DNA of 48,797 bases, from NCBI GenBank assembly GCA_045537285.1, contig JAZSPC010000012.1:1-48797 (forward strand), written 5' to 3'. Below the pieces are notes generated by a model that saw nothing but the letters and a program-made list of their open reading frames with translations, made no database searches and was not told where the DNA came from. The translations under genes were made by a program, and so were the position numbers. Of this stretch, positions 16,718 to 25,639 are shown piece after piece; the stretch's first letter is position 1, and each line of letters starts with the position of its first letter. Source of the DNA: HGM13634 sp045537285 (lineage in GTDB: Bacteria; Bacillota; Clostridia; TANB77; CAG-508).

Positions 16718-18010
16718 ATGAAAATACTAATGCTGACTTGGGAATATCCACCAAGAATTGTAGGAGGAATAGCGAGAGTTGTTCATGATTTATCTAAAAG
16801 GTTAATAAAAGATGGGCATGAAGTAACTGTTGTTACTTACAGAGAAGGAAATTTACCATATTACGAAGATGACAAAGGTGTTAAGGTTTATAGAGTAGAC
16901 AACTATATGATAAACCCTAATAATTTTATAGATTGGATTATGCAAATGAACTTTAATTTATTAGCAAAAGCAAATGAGTTAATAGATAAAGAAGGAAAAT
17001 TTGATGTAATCCATGCACACGATTGGCTAGTAGCATATGCTGCAAAATCATTAAAAAACTCTTACAATATACCAATAGTTGCAACAATTCATGCAACAGA
17101 AGCGGGAAGAAATAGCGGAATTCATGATGAAACACAAAGATATATAAATGATACAGAGTGGATGCTTACATATGAAGCAAATGAAGTAATTGTAAACAGC
17201 AATTATATGAAATGCGAATTGCAAAGAAACTTTGGGTTACCATTCGAAAAAATAAATGTTATACCAAATGGTGTAAACTTAACTATGTATAGTGGAATAG
17301 AAAGAGATTATGATTTTAGAAGAAATTATGCAACAGATAATGAAAAAATAATACTTTATGCAGGAAGGTTAGTATATGAAAAAGGTGTTCAATATTTAAT
17401 TGGGGCAATGCCTAAAATATTACAAAACTATCATGATTCAAAACTTGTTATAGCAGGTAAAGGCGGAATGATAGATGAGCTTAAAGCAGAAGTAGAACAT
17501 TTAGGATTAGGAAATAAAGTATATTTTACTGGATATATGGATCACAAATCTTTATGCAAGTTATATAAATGTGCAGATATTGCAGTTTTTCCAAGTACAT
17601 ATGAACCGTTTGGAATTGTTGCATTAGAAGGTATGCTTGCAGGAAATCCAATAGTTGTTTCAGATATAGGTGGTTTAAATGAAATAGTAGAACATGGTGT
17701 AAATGGAATGAAAAGCTATGCAGGAAATAGTAACTCAATAGCAGATTCGATTTTAACACTGTTATTTGACCATAAATTATGTAATGAAATTTCAAAAAAT
17801 GCTAAAAATAAAGTTAAAGAATTATATAACTGGACTAAAATAGCACAAGACACACATTTTTCTTATCAAAAAGCAATATGCGAAACAATGGCTGAACGCC
17901 AAGCAAAACAAGAAGCACAAGAAAAAGCAGCTAAATTGAAGAAAAATAAAGGAGAAGAAAAAGAACTTTCAAAATTACTTGAATTTAGAAAACGCCAAGC
18001 ATATGCGTAA
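16718..18010 (+). CDS. Glycosyltransferase family 4 protein
   Basis: GT-B fold transferase of the GT4/glycogen-synthase-like group. N-terminal MLTWEYPPRIVGGIARV (4-20), HAHDWL near 93, donor-site segments YAGRLVYEKG near 218 and PSTYEPFGIVALEGM near 290 (EX7E motif). The C-terminal 40 residues are a Lys/Glu/Gln-rich helix beyond the normal domain. The ATG at 16718 follows AAAGGAG by 10 nt; the upstream in-frame extension would overlap the promoter region. The substrate cannot be told: starch/glycogen-like or cell-envelope glycan. It lies next to the wall cluster but has its own transcription unit with ylbF. Confidence 0.9.
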   Translation: MKILMLTWEYPPRIVGGIARVVHDLSKRLIKDGHEVTVVTYREGNLPYYEDDKGVKVYRVDNYMINPNNFIDWIMQMNFNLLAKANELIDKEGKFDVIHAHDWLVAYAAKSLKNSYNIPIVATIHATEAGRNSGIHDETQRYINDTEWMLTYEANEVIVNSNYMKCELQRNFGLPFEKINVIPNGVNLTMYSGIERDYDFRRNYATDNEKIILYAGRLVYEKGVQYLIGAMPKILQNYHDSKLVIAGKGGMIDELKAEVEHLGLGNKVYFTGYMDHKSLCKLYKCADIAVFPSTYEPFGIVALEGMLAGNPIVVSDIGGLNEIVEHGVNGMKSYAGNSNSIADSILTLLFDHKLCNEISKNAKNKVKELYNWTKIAQDTHFSYQKAICETMAERQAKQEAQEKAAKLKKNKGEEKELSKLLEFRKRQAYA

Positions 18011-18030
18011 GCCAAGAAAGGAAATTTAAA

Positions 18031-18366
18031 ATGAATGTTTATGATACAGTAAATAAGTTGGCACAAGAGATAAAAGATTCAGATGAATTTAAGAATTATA
18101 AAAAATATAAAGAAATTGTGAAATCTAACAAAGAAATTAGCGAAATGATTAATAAATTTGAGACATTAAGATATGAAATACAAATTTCGGCTATGCAAGG
18201 TTTAGAAGTAAGCAAAGATAAAGAAAAAGAATTACAAGATACTTACACAGAACTTTTATCAAAAGAAAACGTGACAGAATATTTTGATGCAGAATTTAAA
18301 TTTAATATTTTACTTGCAGATGTTAATAAAATAATTGGAGATGCAGTGAAAGAGGTTTTAAGTTAA
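18031..18366 (+). CDS. YlbF/YmcA family protein, 111 aa
   Basis: Short all-helical protein of the YlbF/YmcA group (Com_YlbF): MNVYDTVNKLAQEIKDSDEFKNY at the start and the central LRYEIQISAMQG motif are characteristic. In Bacillus the YlbF-YmcA-YaaT complex modulates RNase Y maturation, competence, biofilm and sporulation. Which of the two proteins this equals is not clear. RBS AAGGAA lies 21 nt after the GT4 stop, so it is probably co-transcribed, and a terminator follows. Confidence 0.82.
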   Translation: MNVYDTVNKLAQEIKDSDEFKNYKKYKEIVKSNKEISEMINKFETLRYEIQISAMQGLEVSKDKEKELQDTYTELLSKENVTEYFDAEFKFNILLADVNKIIGDAVKEVLS

Positions 18367-18379
18367 TAGAAAATAAAAG

Positions 18380-18412
18380 AAGGCAAGCAACATAAAAGTT
18401 ACTTGCCTTTAA
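18380..18412 (+). terminator. Intrinsic terminator after ylbF
   Basis: AAGGCAAG (18380-18387) pairs with CTTGCCTT (18402-18409), extended inward by AAC/GTT after one mismatch. The T tract is short. Confidence 0.6.
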
Positions 18413-18431
18413 ATACAAAGGAGAAAATCAA

Positions 18432-19127
18432 ATGTTTGAAATAGTAGTAATAATATGTTGTGCAATTACATTAATTTTATTAAAAATTTTTTTGAATCTT
18501 AATTTTAAGAGTATTAAACAAATGAATGATAGAGGAACAGACGAATTAGAACACTTATCAACCAAATTTTTAAGTGATGAACAAATGTGTGAAGATATTT
18601 TGAAGAAATTAGATAATAATAGTAATGTAAAAATTAAAAAATATGAAGAATATAATAGTTGTTTATATACAATATTTAATAACACCATTACAATAGGTAA
18701 ATTTAAACAAAACTATATGAAGATACAAACAATTGCACATGAATGTGTGCATAGCTGTCAAAACAAAACAACATTATGGGCAAATTTTATATTTACAAAC
18801 ATATATTTAATATATTTTTGGATTGTAATGATATTGGAAATTTTAAATAAGTTACCTTATGCCAATATACATATAATAATTTTAATCTTTTTAAGTTTAA
18901 TACAATATATAATAAGATTTAGCTTAGAAAATGAGGCAATGATAAAGGCTAGATTTATTGCAAAAGAATATATTGAAGAAACCAAAATTTTAGAAAAAGA
19001 AGAAAAAGATAAACTTATATCAGAATATGATGAAGTAAATAATATAGGAATTCATTTTATAAATTATTACACAATAGGCATAAATATTATCAAAGTAATT
19101 ATTTTCTCTATTTTAGTTTTGATATAA
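18432..19127 (+). CDS. Membrane-anchored putative zinc metalloprotease (HECVH), 231 aa
   Basis: Hydrophobic helix at 1-22, then a polar domain with IAHECVHSCQ near residues 102-111 (HExxH zinc site), two membrane helices (about 115-160), FSLENEAMIKARF near 164 that could give the third zinc-ligand Glu, and a C-terminal helix. The layout resembles YugP-type neutral zinc peptidases (Zn_peptidase_2) but the match is loose. The substrate is unknown. RBS AAAGGAG is at 18418-18424. Transcription may start within the preceding hairpin region; I see no clear promoter. Confidence 0.72.
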   Translation: MFEIVVIICCAITLILLKIFLNLNFKSIKQMNDRGTDELEHLSTKFLSDEQMCEDILKKLDNNSNVKIKKYEEYNSCLYTIFNNTITIGKFKQNYMKIQTIAHECVHSCQNKTTLWANFIFTNIYLIYFWIVMILEILNKLPYANIHIIILIFLSLIQYIIRFSLENEAMIKARFIAKEYIEETKILEKEEKDKLISEYDEVNNIGIHFINYYTIGINIIKVIIFSILVLI

Positions 19128-19148
19128 ATAATTATTTTGCTAAAACAC

Positions 19149-19177
19149 TTGCATTTTTTAGGAAAATATAGTAAAAT
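19149..19177 (+). promoter_or_regulatory. rpsO promoter
   Basis: TTGCAT (19149-19154), 17-bp spacer, TAAAAT (19172-19177). It leaves a leader of about 90 nt. Confidence 0.65.
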
Positions 19178-19194
19178 ATTATTGTCAAAAATTA

Positions 19195-19242
19195 CCTTAT
19201 ACTTAGCTACAAGAGAACACCAACTTTTAGTTCAGTTTAAGG
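19195..19242 (+). ncRNA. Candidate rpsO leader structure (S15 autoregulation)
   Basis: In the rpsO 5' leader, CCTTA-t-ACT (19195-19203) pairs with AGT-t-TAAGG (19234-19242), enclosing GAAC/GTTC (19215-19218 with 19230-19233). S15 is known to bind structured leaders of its own mRNA in several bacterial groups. That this leader does so is inferred from position and foldability only. Confidence 0.4.
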
Positions 19243-19273
19243 CATATAAAATTTAATAGGAGGTGTATATATC

Positions 19274-19537
19274 ATGACAAAGGAAAGAAAACAAGAAATA
19301 ATTTCTACTTATAGAAGAGATGGAAAAGATACTGGTTCATCAGAAGTTCAAATAGCTTTATTAACAGAAAGAATTAATGAATTAACAGCACATCTTAAAA
19401 TCCATACTCATGATAACCATTCAAGAAGAGGACTTTTAAAAATGGTTGGTAAAAGAAGAAATTTATTAAACTACTTAGCTAAAAATGATGTTGAAAGATA
19501 TAGAGACATTGTTGAAAAATTAGGTTTAAGAAAATAA
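19274..19537 (+). CDS. rpsO: 30S ribosomal protein S15
   Basis: Primary 16S rRNA-binding protein of the small-subunit central domain. 87 aa (usual 88-89). Family signatures GSSEVQIALLTERINELTAHL (about 22-42) and HSRRGLLKMVGKRRNLLNYL (about 52-71) are intact. RBS AGGAGG sits before the ATG. It precedes pnp, the widely conserved rpsO-pnp arrangement, and its leader is probably an autoregulatory target. Confidence 0.98.
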   Translation: MTKERKQEIISTYRRDGKDTGSSEVQIALLTERINELTAHLKIHTHDNHSRRGLLKMVGKRRNLLNYLAKNDVERYRDIVEKLGLRK

Positions 19538-19545
19538 CATTATAT

Positions 19546-19575
19546 TTAGGGCGTTTACTTTTGTTAAGCGCCCTA
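19546..19575 (+). other. rpsO-pnp intercistronic hairpin
   Basis: TTAGGGCG (19546-19553) pairs with CGCCCTAA (19568-19575). It is GC-rich for this genome. The tail is GTTGTGTTTT, so it may be a weak terminator or an RNA-processing/stability hairpin, as known between rpsO and pnp in other bacteria. Confidence 0.65.
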
Positions 19576-19729
19576 AGTTGTGTTTTAGCAAACTTAAAAT
19601 TGGTGTTAATTTTATCTTGTATATATTATAGTGGTAGCTTATATAATGTGCTTTTTAAAGGAGTATATTATAAAGGTTATGACTAATAATATATAACAAG
19701 AAATTTATAAAAAATAAAGGAGAAAGAAT

Positions 19730-21889
19730 ATGTTTAAAAGTTATGAAATGGAATTGGCAGGAAGGAAACTTGTAATTGAATCAGGAAAAATTGCAGGACT
19801 AGCTAATGGAAGTGTTATGGTTAAATATGGAGATACAGTAGTAATGGTAAACGTTACAGCTTCAAAAGAACCAAAAGATGGGATAGATTTCTTCCCGTTA
19901 TCAGTAGATTATGAAGAGAAATTATACGCAGTAGGAAAAATACCTGGAAGTTTCTTGAAAAGAGAAGGAAAACCATCTGATAAGGCAATCTTAGTATCAA
20001 GAGCTATTGATAGACCGTTAAGACCATTATTCCCAAAAGATTTTAGAAATGATGTATGTGTTGTTGCAACTGCATTATCAGTTGAACAAGATAATTCACC
20101 AGAAGTTGCAGCTATGATAGGTGCATCAGCAGCTTTATCAATATCTGACATACCATTTGGTGGACCAACAGCAGCAGTAAATGTTGGATATGTTAATGGA
20201 GAAATAGTTATAAACCCAACACAATCTCAAAGAGAAATATCAGATTTAACATTAACAGTTGCTGGAACAAAAGAAAAAATAGCTATGATAGAAGCAGGAG
20301 CAAATGAAATACCAAATGATATTATGCTTGCAGCTATCAAAAAAGGACATGAAGAAATTAAAAAAGTTTGTGATTTTATATCAATGATAAAAGCAGAAAT
20401 TGGTAAACCAAAATTCGAATATAAATCATTTGAAGTTGACCATGAAGTTTATGAAGAAATTGCAGCAAACTACAAAGATAGAATGTACCAAGATGTACAA
20501 GCTGTTGATAAAGAAGTAAGAGACGAGAAATTAGCAGTTTTAGAAGAAGAAGTTGTAGCATATTTTACAGAAAAATATGGAGAAGAAACAACTGCTGAAA
20601 AAATGACGGATATTAAAGATAGCTTATACAAATTAGAGAAAAAATGCGTTAGAGAAATGATTTTAAAAGAACATAAAAGAGTTGATGGTAGAGCAATTGA
20701 TGAAATAAGACCATTATCATGTGAAGTTGGAGTGCTTCCAAGAGTACATGGTAGTGCAATATTCACAAGAGGTCAAACACAAGCTATGTCTATTGCAACA
20801 TTAGGTATGGTTAGTGAAGAACAAATGCTAGATGGTATAGATGAAGAAGAATCAAAAAGATATATGCATCACTATAACTTCCCATCATACAGTGTTGGAG
20901 AAGCAAGACCATCAAGAGGACCTGGAAGAAGAGAAATAGGACATGGAGCATTAGCTGAAAAAGCATTAGTTCCAGTAATACCTTCAAAAGAAGAATTCCC
21001 TTATGCAATAAGAGTTGTATCTGAAATATTAAGCTCAAATGGTTCAACATCACAAGCAAGTATTTGTGGTAGTACACTTGCATTAATGGATGCTGGTGTT
21101 CCAATTAAAGCACCAGTTGCAGGTATTTCTACTGGATTAATCACAGATGATGAAGATCCAAGCAAATATATAATGTTAACAGATATTCAAGGATTAGAAG
21201 ATTTCTTTGGAGATATGGACTTTAAAGTTGGTGGAACTCATAAAGGTATCACAGCTATACAAGTTGATATTAAAATAGATGGTTTAACATATGAAATAAT
21301 TGAAGAAGCTTTTGAAAGAACAAAAGTTGCAAGAGACTATATTTTAGACGAAATTATGTTAAAACAAATAGCTGAACCAAGAAAAGAAATATCTAAATAT
21401 GCACCAAGCATAATTAATACAACAATCAAAGTAGATAAGATAAGAGATGTAATTGGACCTGGTGGAAAAATGATTAATAAAATTATTGCTGAAACTGGTG
21501 TTAAAATAGATATTGAAGAAGATGGTAGAGTATTTATTTATTCAACAGATTCAGAAGCAGGACAAAAAGCATTAGCTATGATAGAAGACATCGTAAGAGA
21601 AATAGAAGTTGGTGGAGTTTATGAAGGAACTGTAACTAAACTAATGTCTTTCGGAGCATTTGTTGATGTTGGATGTGGAAAAGAAGGATTACTTCATATT
21701 TCTAAAATATCTAAGGAAAGAATAGAAAAAGTTGAAGATGTATTCAAACCAGGAGATAAAGTAACTGTAAAAGTTTACGAAATAGATGACCAAGGGAGAG
21801 TAAATTTAATTACAAAAGCTTTGGATGATATAAAACAAGAAGAGAAAAAAGCAAGAGATGAAAAAGAAAACAGAGATGATGAAGAATAA
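19730..21889 (+). CDS. pnp: Polyribonucleotide nucleotidyltransferase (PNPase)
   Basis: Phosphorolytic 3'-5' exoribonuclease of RNA decay. 719 aa with two RNase PH domains (about 1-215 and 310-540; second-core motif FTRGQTQAMS), a KH domain (about 555-615, VIGPGGKMINKI) and an S1 domain (about 625-692, GTVTKLMSFGAFVDVG), then a charged tail. RBS AAGGAG is before the ATG. The 190-nt spacer after rpsO holds a hairpin and AT-rich sequence. PNPase often autoregulates through its leader, but nothing specific can be assigned here. Confidence 0.98.
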   Translation: MFKSYEMELAGRKLVIESGKIAGLANGSVMVKYGDTVVMVNVTASKEPKDGIDFFPLSVDYEEKLYAVGKIPGSFLKREGKPSDKAILVSRAIDRPLRPLFPKDFRNDVCVVATALSVEQDNSPEVAAMIGASAALSISDIPFGGPTAAVNVGYVNGEIVINPTQSQREISDLTLTVAGTKEKIAMIEAGANEIPNDIMLAAIKKGHEEIKKVCDFISMIKAEIGKPKFEYKSFEVDHEVYEEIAANYKDRMYQDVQAVDKEVRDEKLAVLEEEVVAYFTEKYGEETTAEKMTDIKDSLYKLEKKCVREMILKEHKRVDGRAIDEIRPLSCEVGVLPRVHGSAIFTRGQTQAMSIATLGMVSEEQMLDGIDEEESKRYMHHYNFPSYSVGEARPSRGPGRREIGHGALAEKALVPVIPSKEEFPYAIRVVSEILSSNGSTSQASICGSTLALMDAGVPIKAPVAGISTGLITDDEDPSKYIMLTDIQGLEDFFGDMDFKVGGTHKGITAIQVDIKIDGLTYEIIEEAFERTKVARDYILDEIMLKQIAEPRKEISKYAPSIINTTIKVDKIRDVIGPGGKMINKIIAETGVKIDIEEDGRVFIYSTDSEAGQKALAMIEDIVREIEVGGVYEGTVTKLMSFGAFVDVGCGKEGLLHISKISKERIEKVEDVFKPGDKVTVKVYEIDDQGRVNLITKALDDIKQEEKKARDEKENRDDEE

Positions 21890-21892
21890 TTT

Positions 21893-21922
21893 ATTGGAGC
21901 TATTTATAAAAATAGCTCCAAT
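21893..21922 (+). terminator. Hairpin terminator after pnp
   Basis: A perfect 13-bp stem (21893-21905 with 21910-21922) with a 4-nt loop. The tail is not T-rich, so termination strength is uncertain. Confidence 0.6.
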
Positions 21923-21955
21923 AGTTACATATTTATTTTGAAAAAATACCAAAGT

Positions 21956-21984
21956 TTGCACAAATTTCGTATTTGTAGTATAAT
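21956..21984 (+). promoter_or_regulatory. Promoter of the GT2 gene
   Basis: TTGCAC (21956-21961), 17-bp spacer, TATAAT (21979-21984). Confidence 0.75.
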
Positions 21985-22038
21985 CGCTTGGTATAAATAA
22001 TATGATTTAAAGAATATAATATATATGGGGAGTAAAAA

Positions 22039-23286
22039 ATGGAATTCTTATATATTTTACAACAAGCATTAGTTTGGGTTGTAACTATATTTTGGATATA
22101 TCAATTTTCTATTACAATTTGTTCTTTAATAAATTTTAAAGATAAACCATTAATAGAAAAGAAAAACAATAGATTTATGGCAATTATACCAGCTCATAAT
22201 GAAGAAGCTGTTATAGAAAATCTAGTTATAAGTTTAAAAAATCAAGATTATCCAAAAGAGTTATATGATATTTATGTAATTGCAGATAATTGTACAGATA
22301 ATACAGCAAGAATAGCAAAAGAAGCTGGTGCAATTGTATATGAAAGATTTGATTCAATGAATAAAACCAAAGGTGCAGCATTAAAATGGTTTTTAGCTCA
22401 AAAAATCAAAGAAGATGCACCATATGATGCTTTTTGTGTATTTGATGCAGATAATATTGTAGATGTTAATTTTATAAAAAACATGAATAAAAAACTATGT
22501 CAAGGAGAAACGGTAGTTCAAGGATATAGGGATATAAAAAATCCAGCAGATAGTTGGATAACAGCAGGTTACGCAATATTCTACTGGACTATGAACAGAT
22601 TTTATCATTTAGCAAGATATAACATTGGTTTATCACCATTAATAAATGGTACTGGATTTATGGTTAGATTTGACCAAGTTAAACCAGAAGGTTGGAATAC
22701 TGTAACGTTGACAGAAGATATTGAATTTTCTTTAAAACAAATTATTCGTGGAAGAAAATTAGGTTGGGCAAGAGATGCAATAGTATATGATGAACAACCA
22801 GTTGGATTCAAACAATCTTGGTCTCAACGTTCTAGATGGACAGTAGGTCATATTCAATGTATGAATGAATATACAAAAAAACTAGCTATTGCTGTAAAAG
22901 AACACAAAACAGTAATGAATTTTGATGGTTTATTATATATAGTTGGAAGCATTCCTATGTTTATTGTAACATTAGTTTTATTATTAATAAATTGTTTAAT
23001 ATATTTAGGAAGTGGAATGACAGTATTACAATTAATAGATAGTTTCGCAAGATATATAATACCGACATTCTTTATGCCAATATTATCAGGAATGTTAATT
23101 ATGAAAATGGAACACAAACCAATAAAACCAATGCTTAAAGGTTTAATGTGTTATCCAATATTTATGGCTTCATGGTTATTAATAAACTTTAAATGTTTAT
23201 TCAAACGAGAATTAACATGGGAAAAAATTGAACATGTAAGAAGTATTAAAATAAATGAAATGGCCAAAATAGAAGAACATATATAA
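22039..23286 (+). CDS. Glycosyltransferase family 2 membrane protein
   Basis: Processive-type GT2 enzyme resembling poly-N-acetylglucosamine or cellulose-like synthases. N-terminal membrane helix (5-30), PAHNEE (51-56), DADN near 136, TEDIEFS near 224 and QRSRW near 263 (the D,D,D,QxxRW pattern), then two or three C-terminal helices (about 305-380). 415 aa. It would transfer sugars at the cytoplasmic face and may extrude the product. Substrate unknown. Single-gene unit: its own promoter, and a terminator that begins inside the last codons. Confidence 0.92.
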   Translation: MEFLYILQQALVWVVTIFWIYQFSITICSLINFKDKPLIEKKNNRFMAIIPAHNEEAVIENLVISLKNQDYPKELYDIYVIADNCTDNTARIAKEAGAIVYERFDSMNKTKGAALKWFLAQKIKEDAPYDAFCVFDADNIVDVNFIKNMNKKLCQGETVVQGYRDIKNPADSWITAGYAIFYWTMNRFYHLARYNIGLSPLINGTGFMVRFDQVKPEGWNTVTLTEDIEFSLKQIIRGRKLGWARDAIVYDEQPVGFKQSWSQRSRWTVGHIQCMNEYTKKLAIAVKEHKTVMNFDGLLYIVGSIPMFIVTLVLLLINCLIYLGSGMTVLQLIDSFARYIIPTFFMPILSGMLIMKMEHKPIKPMLKGLMCYPIFMASWLLINFKCLFKRELTWEKIEHVRSIKINEMAKIEEHI

Positions 23287-23300
23287 TGTTCTTCTTTTTT
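23271..23300 (+). terminator. Intrinsic terminator overlapping the GT2 gene end
   Basis: AGAAGAACAT (23271-23280) pairs with ATGTTCTTCT (23286-23295), then T. The stop codon lies in the loop. Confidence 0.85.
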
Positions 23301-23311
23301 GCTAAAAATTA

Positions 23312-23340
23312 ATGACACAATAGTAAATTAATGATATAAT
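23312..23340 (+). promoter_or_regulatory. Promoter of the P-loop/Asp23 - cmk - plsC unit
   Basis: ATGACA (23312-23317), 17-bp spacer ending TGA, TATAAT (23335-23340). Confidence 0.65.
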
Positions 23341-23373
23341 GTGCTTGTTAAAATTTTACAAAGGAGACAGATA

Positions 23374-24243
23374 ATGATATTAGACAATATAAATATTACT
23401 TTTAATAATAAAATAAAAGTATATGCTTTTGTTGGACCATCAGGAACTGGTAAGAGTTATAGAGCTCAAATGGTAGCTGGTGAGTATGATATTCACTATA
23501 TTATAGATGATGGACTATTTATTAAAGATAATGAAGTGGTTGCTGGAAATTCTGCAAAAAAAGCACCAACAAAAATAGAAACAGTAAAACATGCCTTATT
23601 TATTACTGAAACAGAAAAACAAGAAATAAAAAAGGCGATAAAAAAACACAAACCAGAAAGCATTTTGATTTTAGGAACATCTGATGGAATGGTAGAAAAA
23701 ATAGTGACTAATCTAGGATTACCTAAAATAGAAAAAACAATATATATAGAAGATATTGCAACAAAAGAAGAGATGGAAACAGCAAGGAGAATAAGAGTAA
23801 CACAAGGAAAACATGTTATTCCAGTTCCAACTTTTGAAATAAAAAAAGATTTTTCAGGATATATTTTAGATCCACTTCAAATATTTAAATCAAAAGGAAG
23901 AGGACAAGATCCATATATATCAGAAAAATCAATAATAAGGCCTACATTTAGCTATTTAGGAAACTTTACAATATCAGATACGGTATTTAGACAAATAGTT
24001 GAATATTTAGCGAAGAAAACAGATTTTATAGATAAAATAGTAAAAACAAGAGTAACAAATACGCCAGAGGGACCAGACATATATATGGAAGTAATCGTAA
24101 ATTACGGATATAACATAATGAAAGGGTTAGCTGATTTTAAAGAAAAATCTAAAAAAGAAATTGAAAAATTAACTACTATGAATGTTCAAAAAATAGATAT
24201 AGTAGCTAAGGGCATAAAGATGCCAGAAAATAAGGAGGAATAG
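23374..24243 (+). CDS. P-loop NTPase fused to an Asp23/Gls24-like domain, 289 aa
   Basis: The N-terminal half has a Walker A GPSGTGKS (21-28) and an IIDDGLFI Asp-rich strand near 44. The C-terminal part (about 196-282) reads like the Asp23/Gls24 envelope-stress domain: GNFTISDTVFRQIV, then IYMEVIVNYGYNIMKG, then IEKLTTMNVQKIDIVAKGI. Asp23 proteins are usually stand-alone (about 120-170 aa), so this fusion is unusual. RBS AAGGAG at 23361-23366 fixes the ATG at 23374. It overlaps no gene and runs straight into cmk (4-nt gap). Role unknown; nucleotide binding is likely. Confidence 0.75.
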   Translation: MILDNINITFNNKIKVYAFVGPSGTGKSYRAQMVAGEYDIHYIIDDGLFIKDNEVVAGNSAKKAPTKIETVKHALFITETEKQEIKKAIKKHKPESILILGTSDGMVEKIVTNLGLPKIEKTIYIEDIATKEEMETARRIRVTQGKHVIPVPTFEIKKDFSGYILDPLQIFKSKGRGQDPYISEKSIIRPTFSYLGNFTISDTVFRQIVEYLAKKTDFIDKIVKTRVTNTPEGPDIYMEVIVNYGYNIMKGLADFKEKSKKEIEKLTTMNVQKIDIVAKGIKMPENKEE

Positions 24244-24247
24244 AAAA

Positions 24248-24931
24248 ATGGGATTTGTAGTTGCGGTAGATGGTGCATCAGGAACAGGTAAAGGAACGGT
24301 TACAAGATATGTAGCTGAAAAATTAAAATTAGTTACAATAGATACAGGAGCTTTGTATAGATGTGTAACTTTGTTAGCGCTAAATAATGAAGTGGATTTT
24401 GAAAATCATGAAGAACTTGAAAAGATTGCAAAAGAAATGAAAGTTGATTTGAAAATAGTTGATAATAATCAAGTAGTAATATTAAATGATGAAGATGTTT
24501 CAATAGAAATAAGAACTCCAAGAGTGGCTAATAATGTTTCAATTGTTGCAGCTGTAAAAGAAGTAAGACAAGAAATGGTAAGGATTCAAAGAGAATTAGC
24601 AAAAGGAAAAAATGTAATAATGGAAGGTAGAGATATAGGAACTACTGTATTCCCTGATGCTGATGTAAAAGTGTTTTTAGAATGTTCAGCAGAAGAAAGA
24701 GCAAGAAGAAGAGTAAAACAAAATGCAGAGAATGGTATAGTAACTTCTTATGAAGAAGTATTAGAAAATATAAAAGAAAGAGATAGAATAGACTCTACCA
24801 GAGAAGTTAGTCCATTAAGAAAAGCAGATGATGCAATTGTAGTTGCAACAGATGGTTTTAAAGATACAGAAGGTGGAGAAGCTGTGTATCAAGTTGTAAA
24901 AAAAGCTTTGGAAGATAAAAAATTAATATAG
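24248..24931 (+). CDS. cmk: Cytidylate kinase
   Basis: Phosphorylates CMP/dCMP. Walker A DGASGTGKGT (8-17), TIDTGALYRCVT (about 34-45), an EGRDIGTTVFPDADVK segment near 128-143 and the RxxxRR lid near 158. 227 aa is typical. The usual sequence is DGPAGAGKST; GTGKGT is a conservative variant. The start is 4 nt after the previous stop with AAGGAGG upstream, so it is operonic. The cmk-plsC-S1 order recurs in Clostridia and Bacillus. Confidence 0.96.
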   Translation: MGFVVAVDGASGTGKGTVTRYVAEKLKLVTIDTGALYRCVTLLALNNEVDFENHEELEKIAKEMKVDLKIVDNNQVVILNDEDVSIEIRTPRVANNVSIVAAVKEVRQEMVRIQRELAKGKNVIMEGRDIGTTVFPDADVKVFLECSAEERARRRVKQNAENGIVTSYEEVLENIKERDRIDSTREVSPLRKADDAIVVATDGFKDTEGGEAVYQVVKKALEDKKLI

Positions 24932-24945
24932 AAAGAGAACGAAAT

Positions 24946-25557
24946 ATGTTTAGATTATTTGTAAAATGGTGCGTAAAAATTTTTACTCTAATACTATTTA
25001 GAGTAAAAACTTATGGAAAAGAAAATATTGAAAAAGATAAACCATATATTATGTGTGCAAACCATATAAGCAATTGGGACGCGTTAACAATTTATACAGC
25101 AACAAAAAGAGAAATGTATGTAATGGCAAAAGAAGAAATGTTTGTTAATAAATTTGTGCATTGGTTTGGCAGGAAAATGAATGTATTTCCAGTTAAAAGA
25201 GGAAAACAAGATATTGAATCAATTAAAAAATCTTTAAAAGTTTTAAAAGATAATAAAATACTTTTAATATTCCCAGAAGGAACAAGACACGGAATGGAGA
25301 AAAATGGTAAAATACAAAATGGGCCAGCGTATTTAGCTGCAAGAAGTGGAGTAGAAGTATTGCCTGTTAAAATAGTGGGAAAATTTAAACCATTCCATAG
25401 AGTTGAAATACATTATGGAAAGCCATTAGATTTTAGTAAATATCAATCTAAAAAACCAGAAAAAGAAACATTAGATTTAATTAGTAATGAAATTACAAAA
25501 GCAATATTTGATAAAGAAAATTTAAGAAATATAAGCACTGAAAATATTGACAATTAG
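24946..25557 (+). CDS. plsC: 1-acyl-sn-glycerol-3-phosphate acyltransferase
   Basis: Makes phosphatidic acid by acylating lysophosphatidate at the inner membrane face. The N-terminal hydrophobic helix (about 5-20) anchors it. Catalytic NHISNWD (H40, D45; HX4D), FPVKRG near 81 and FPEGTR (109-114) are intact. 203 aa. RBS AAGAGAACG is modest; it is 14 nt after cmk. A perfect promoter for the next unit starts inside its last codons. Confidence 0.94.
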   Translation: MFRLFVKWCVKIFTLILFRVKTYGKENIEKDKPYIMCANHISNWDALTIYTATKREMYVMAKEEMFVNKFVHWFGRKMNVFPVKRGKQDIESIKKSLKVLKDNKILLIFPEGTRHGMEKNGKIQNGPAYLAARSGVEVLPVKIVGKFKPFHRVEIHYGKPLDFSKYQSKKPEKETLDLISNEITKAIFDKENLRNISTENIDN

Positions 25558-25575
25558 CATGTTTTAGAGTATAAT
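25547..25575 (+). promoter_or_regulatory. Perfect-consensus promoter for the S1 gene and typA
   Basis: TTGACA (25547-25552), 17-bp spacer, TATAAT (25570-25575). Both hexamers are exact. The -35 overlaps the end of plsC. Expression should be strong. Confidence 0.85.
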
Positions 25576-25587
25576 TATATATAGCAT

Positions 25588-25616
25588 TTTAGGATACGAC
25601 ATAGTCGTGTCCTAAA
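25588..25616 (+). other. 13-bp hairpin at the 5' end of the S1 mRNA
   Basis: 25588-25600 pairs with 25604-25616 (one G-T pair), loop ATA. It begins about 6 nt after the expected start of transcription and lacks a T tract. It may stabilise the mRNA 5' end or end the plsC transcript. Confidence 0.65.
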
Positions 25617-25639
25617 TTATTGTTTGAAAGAGGTAAAAA

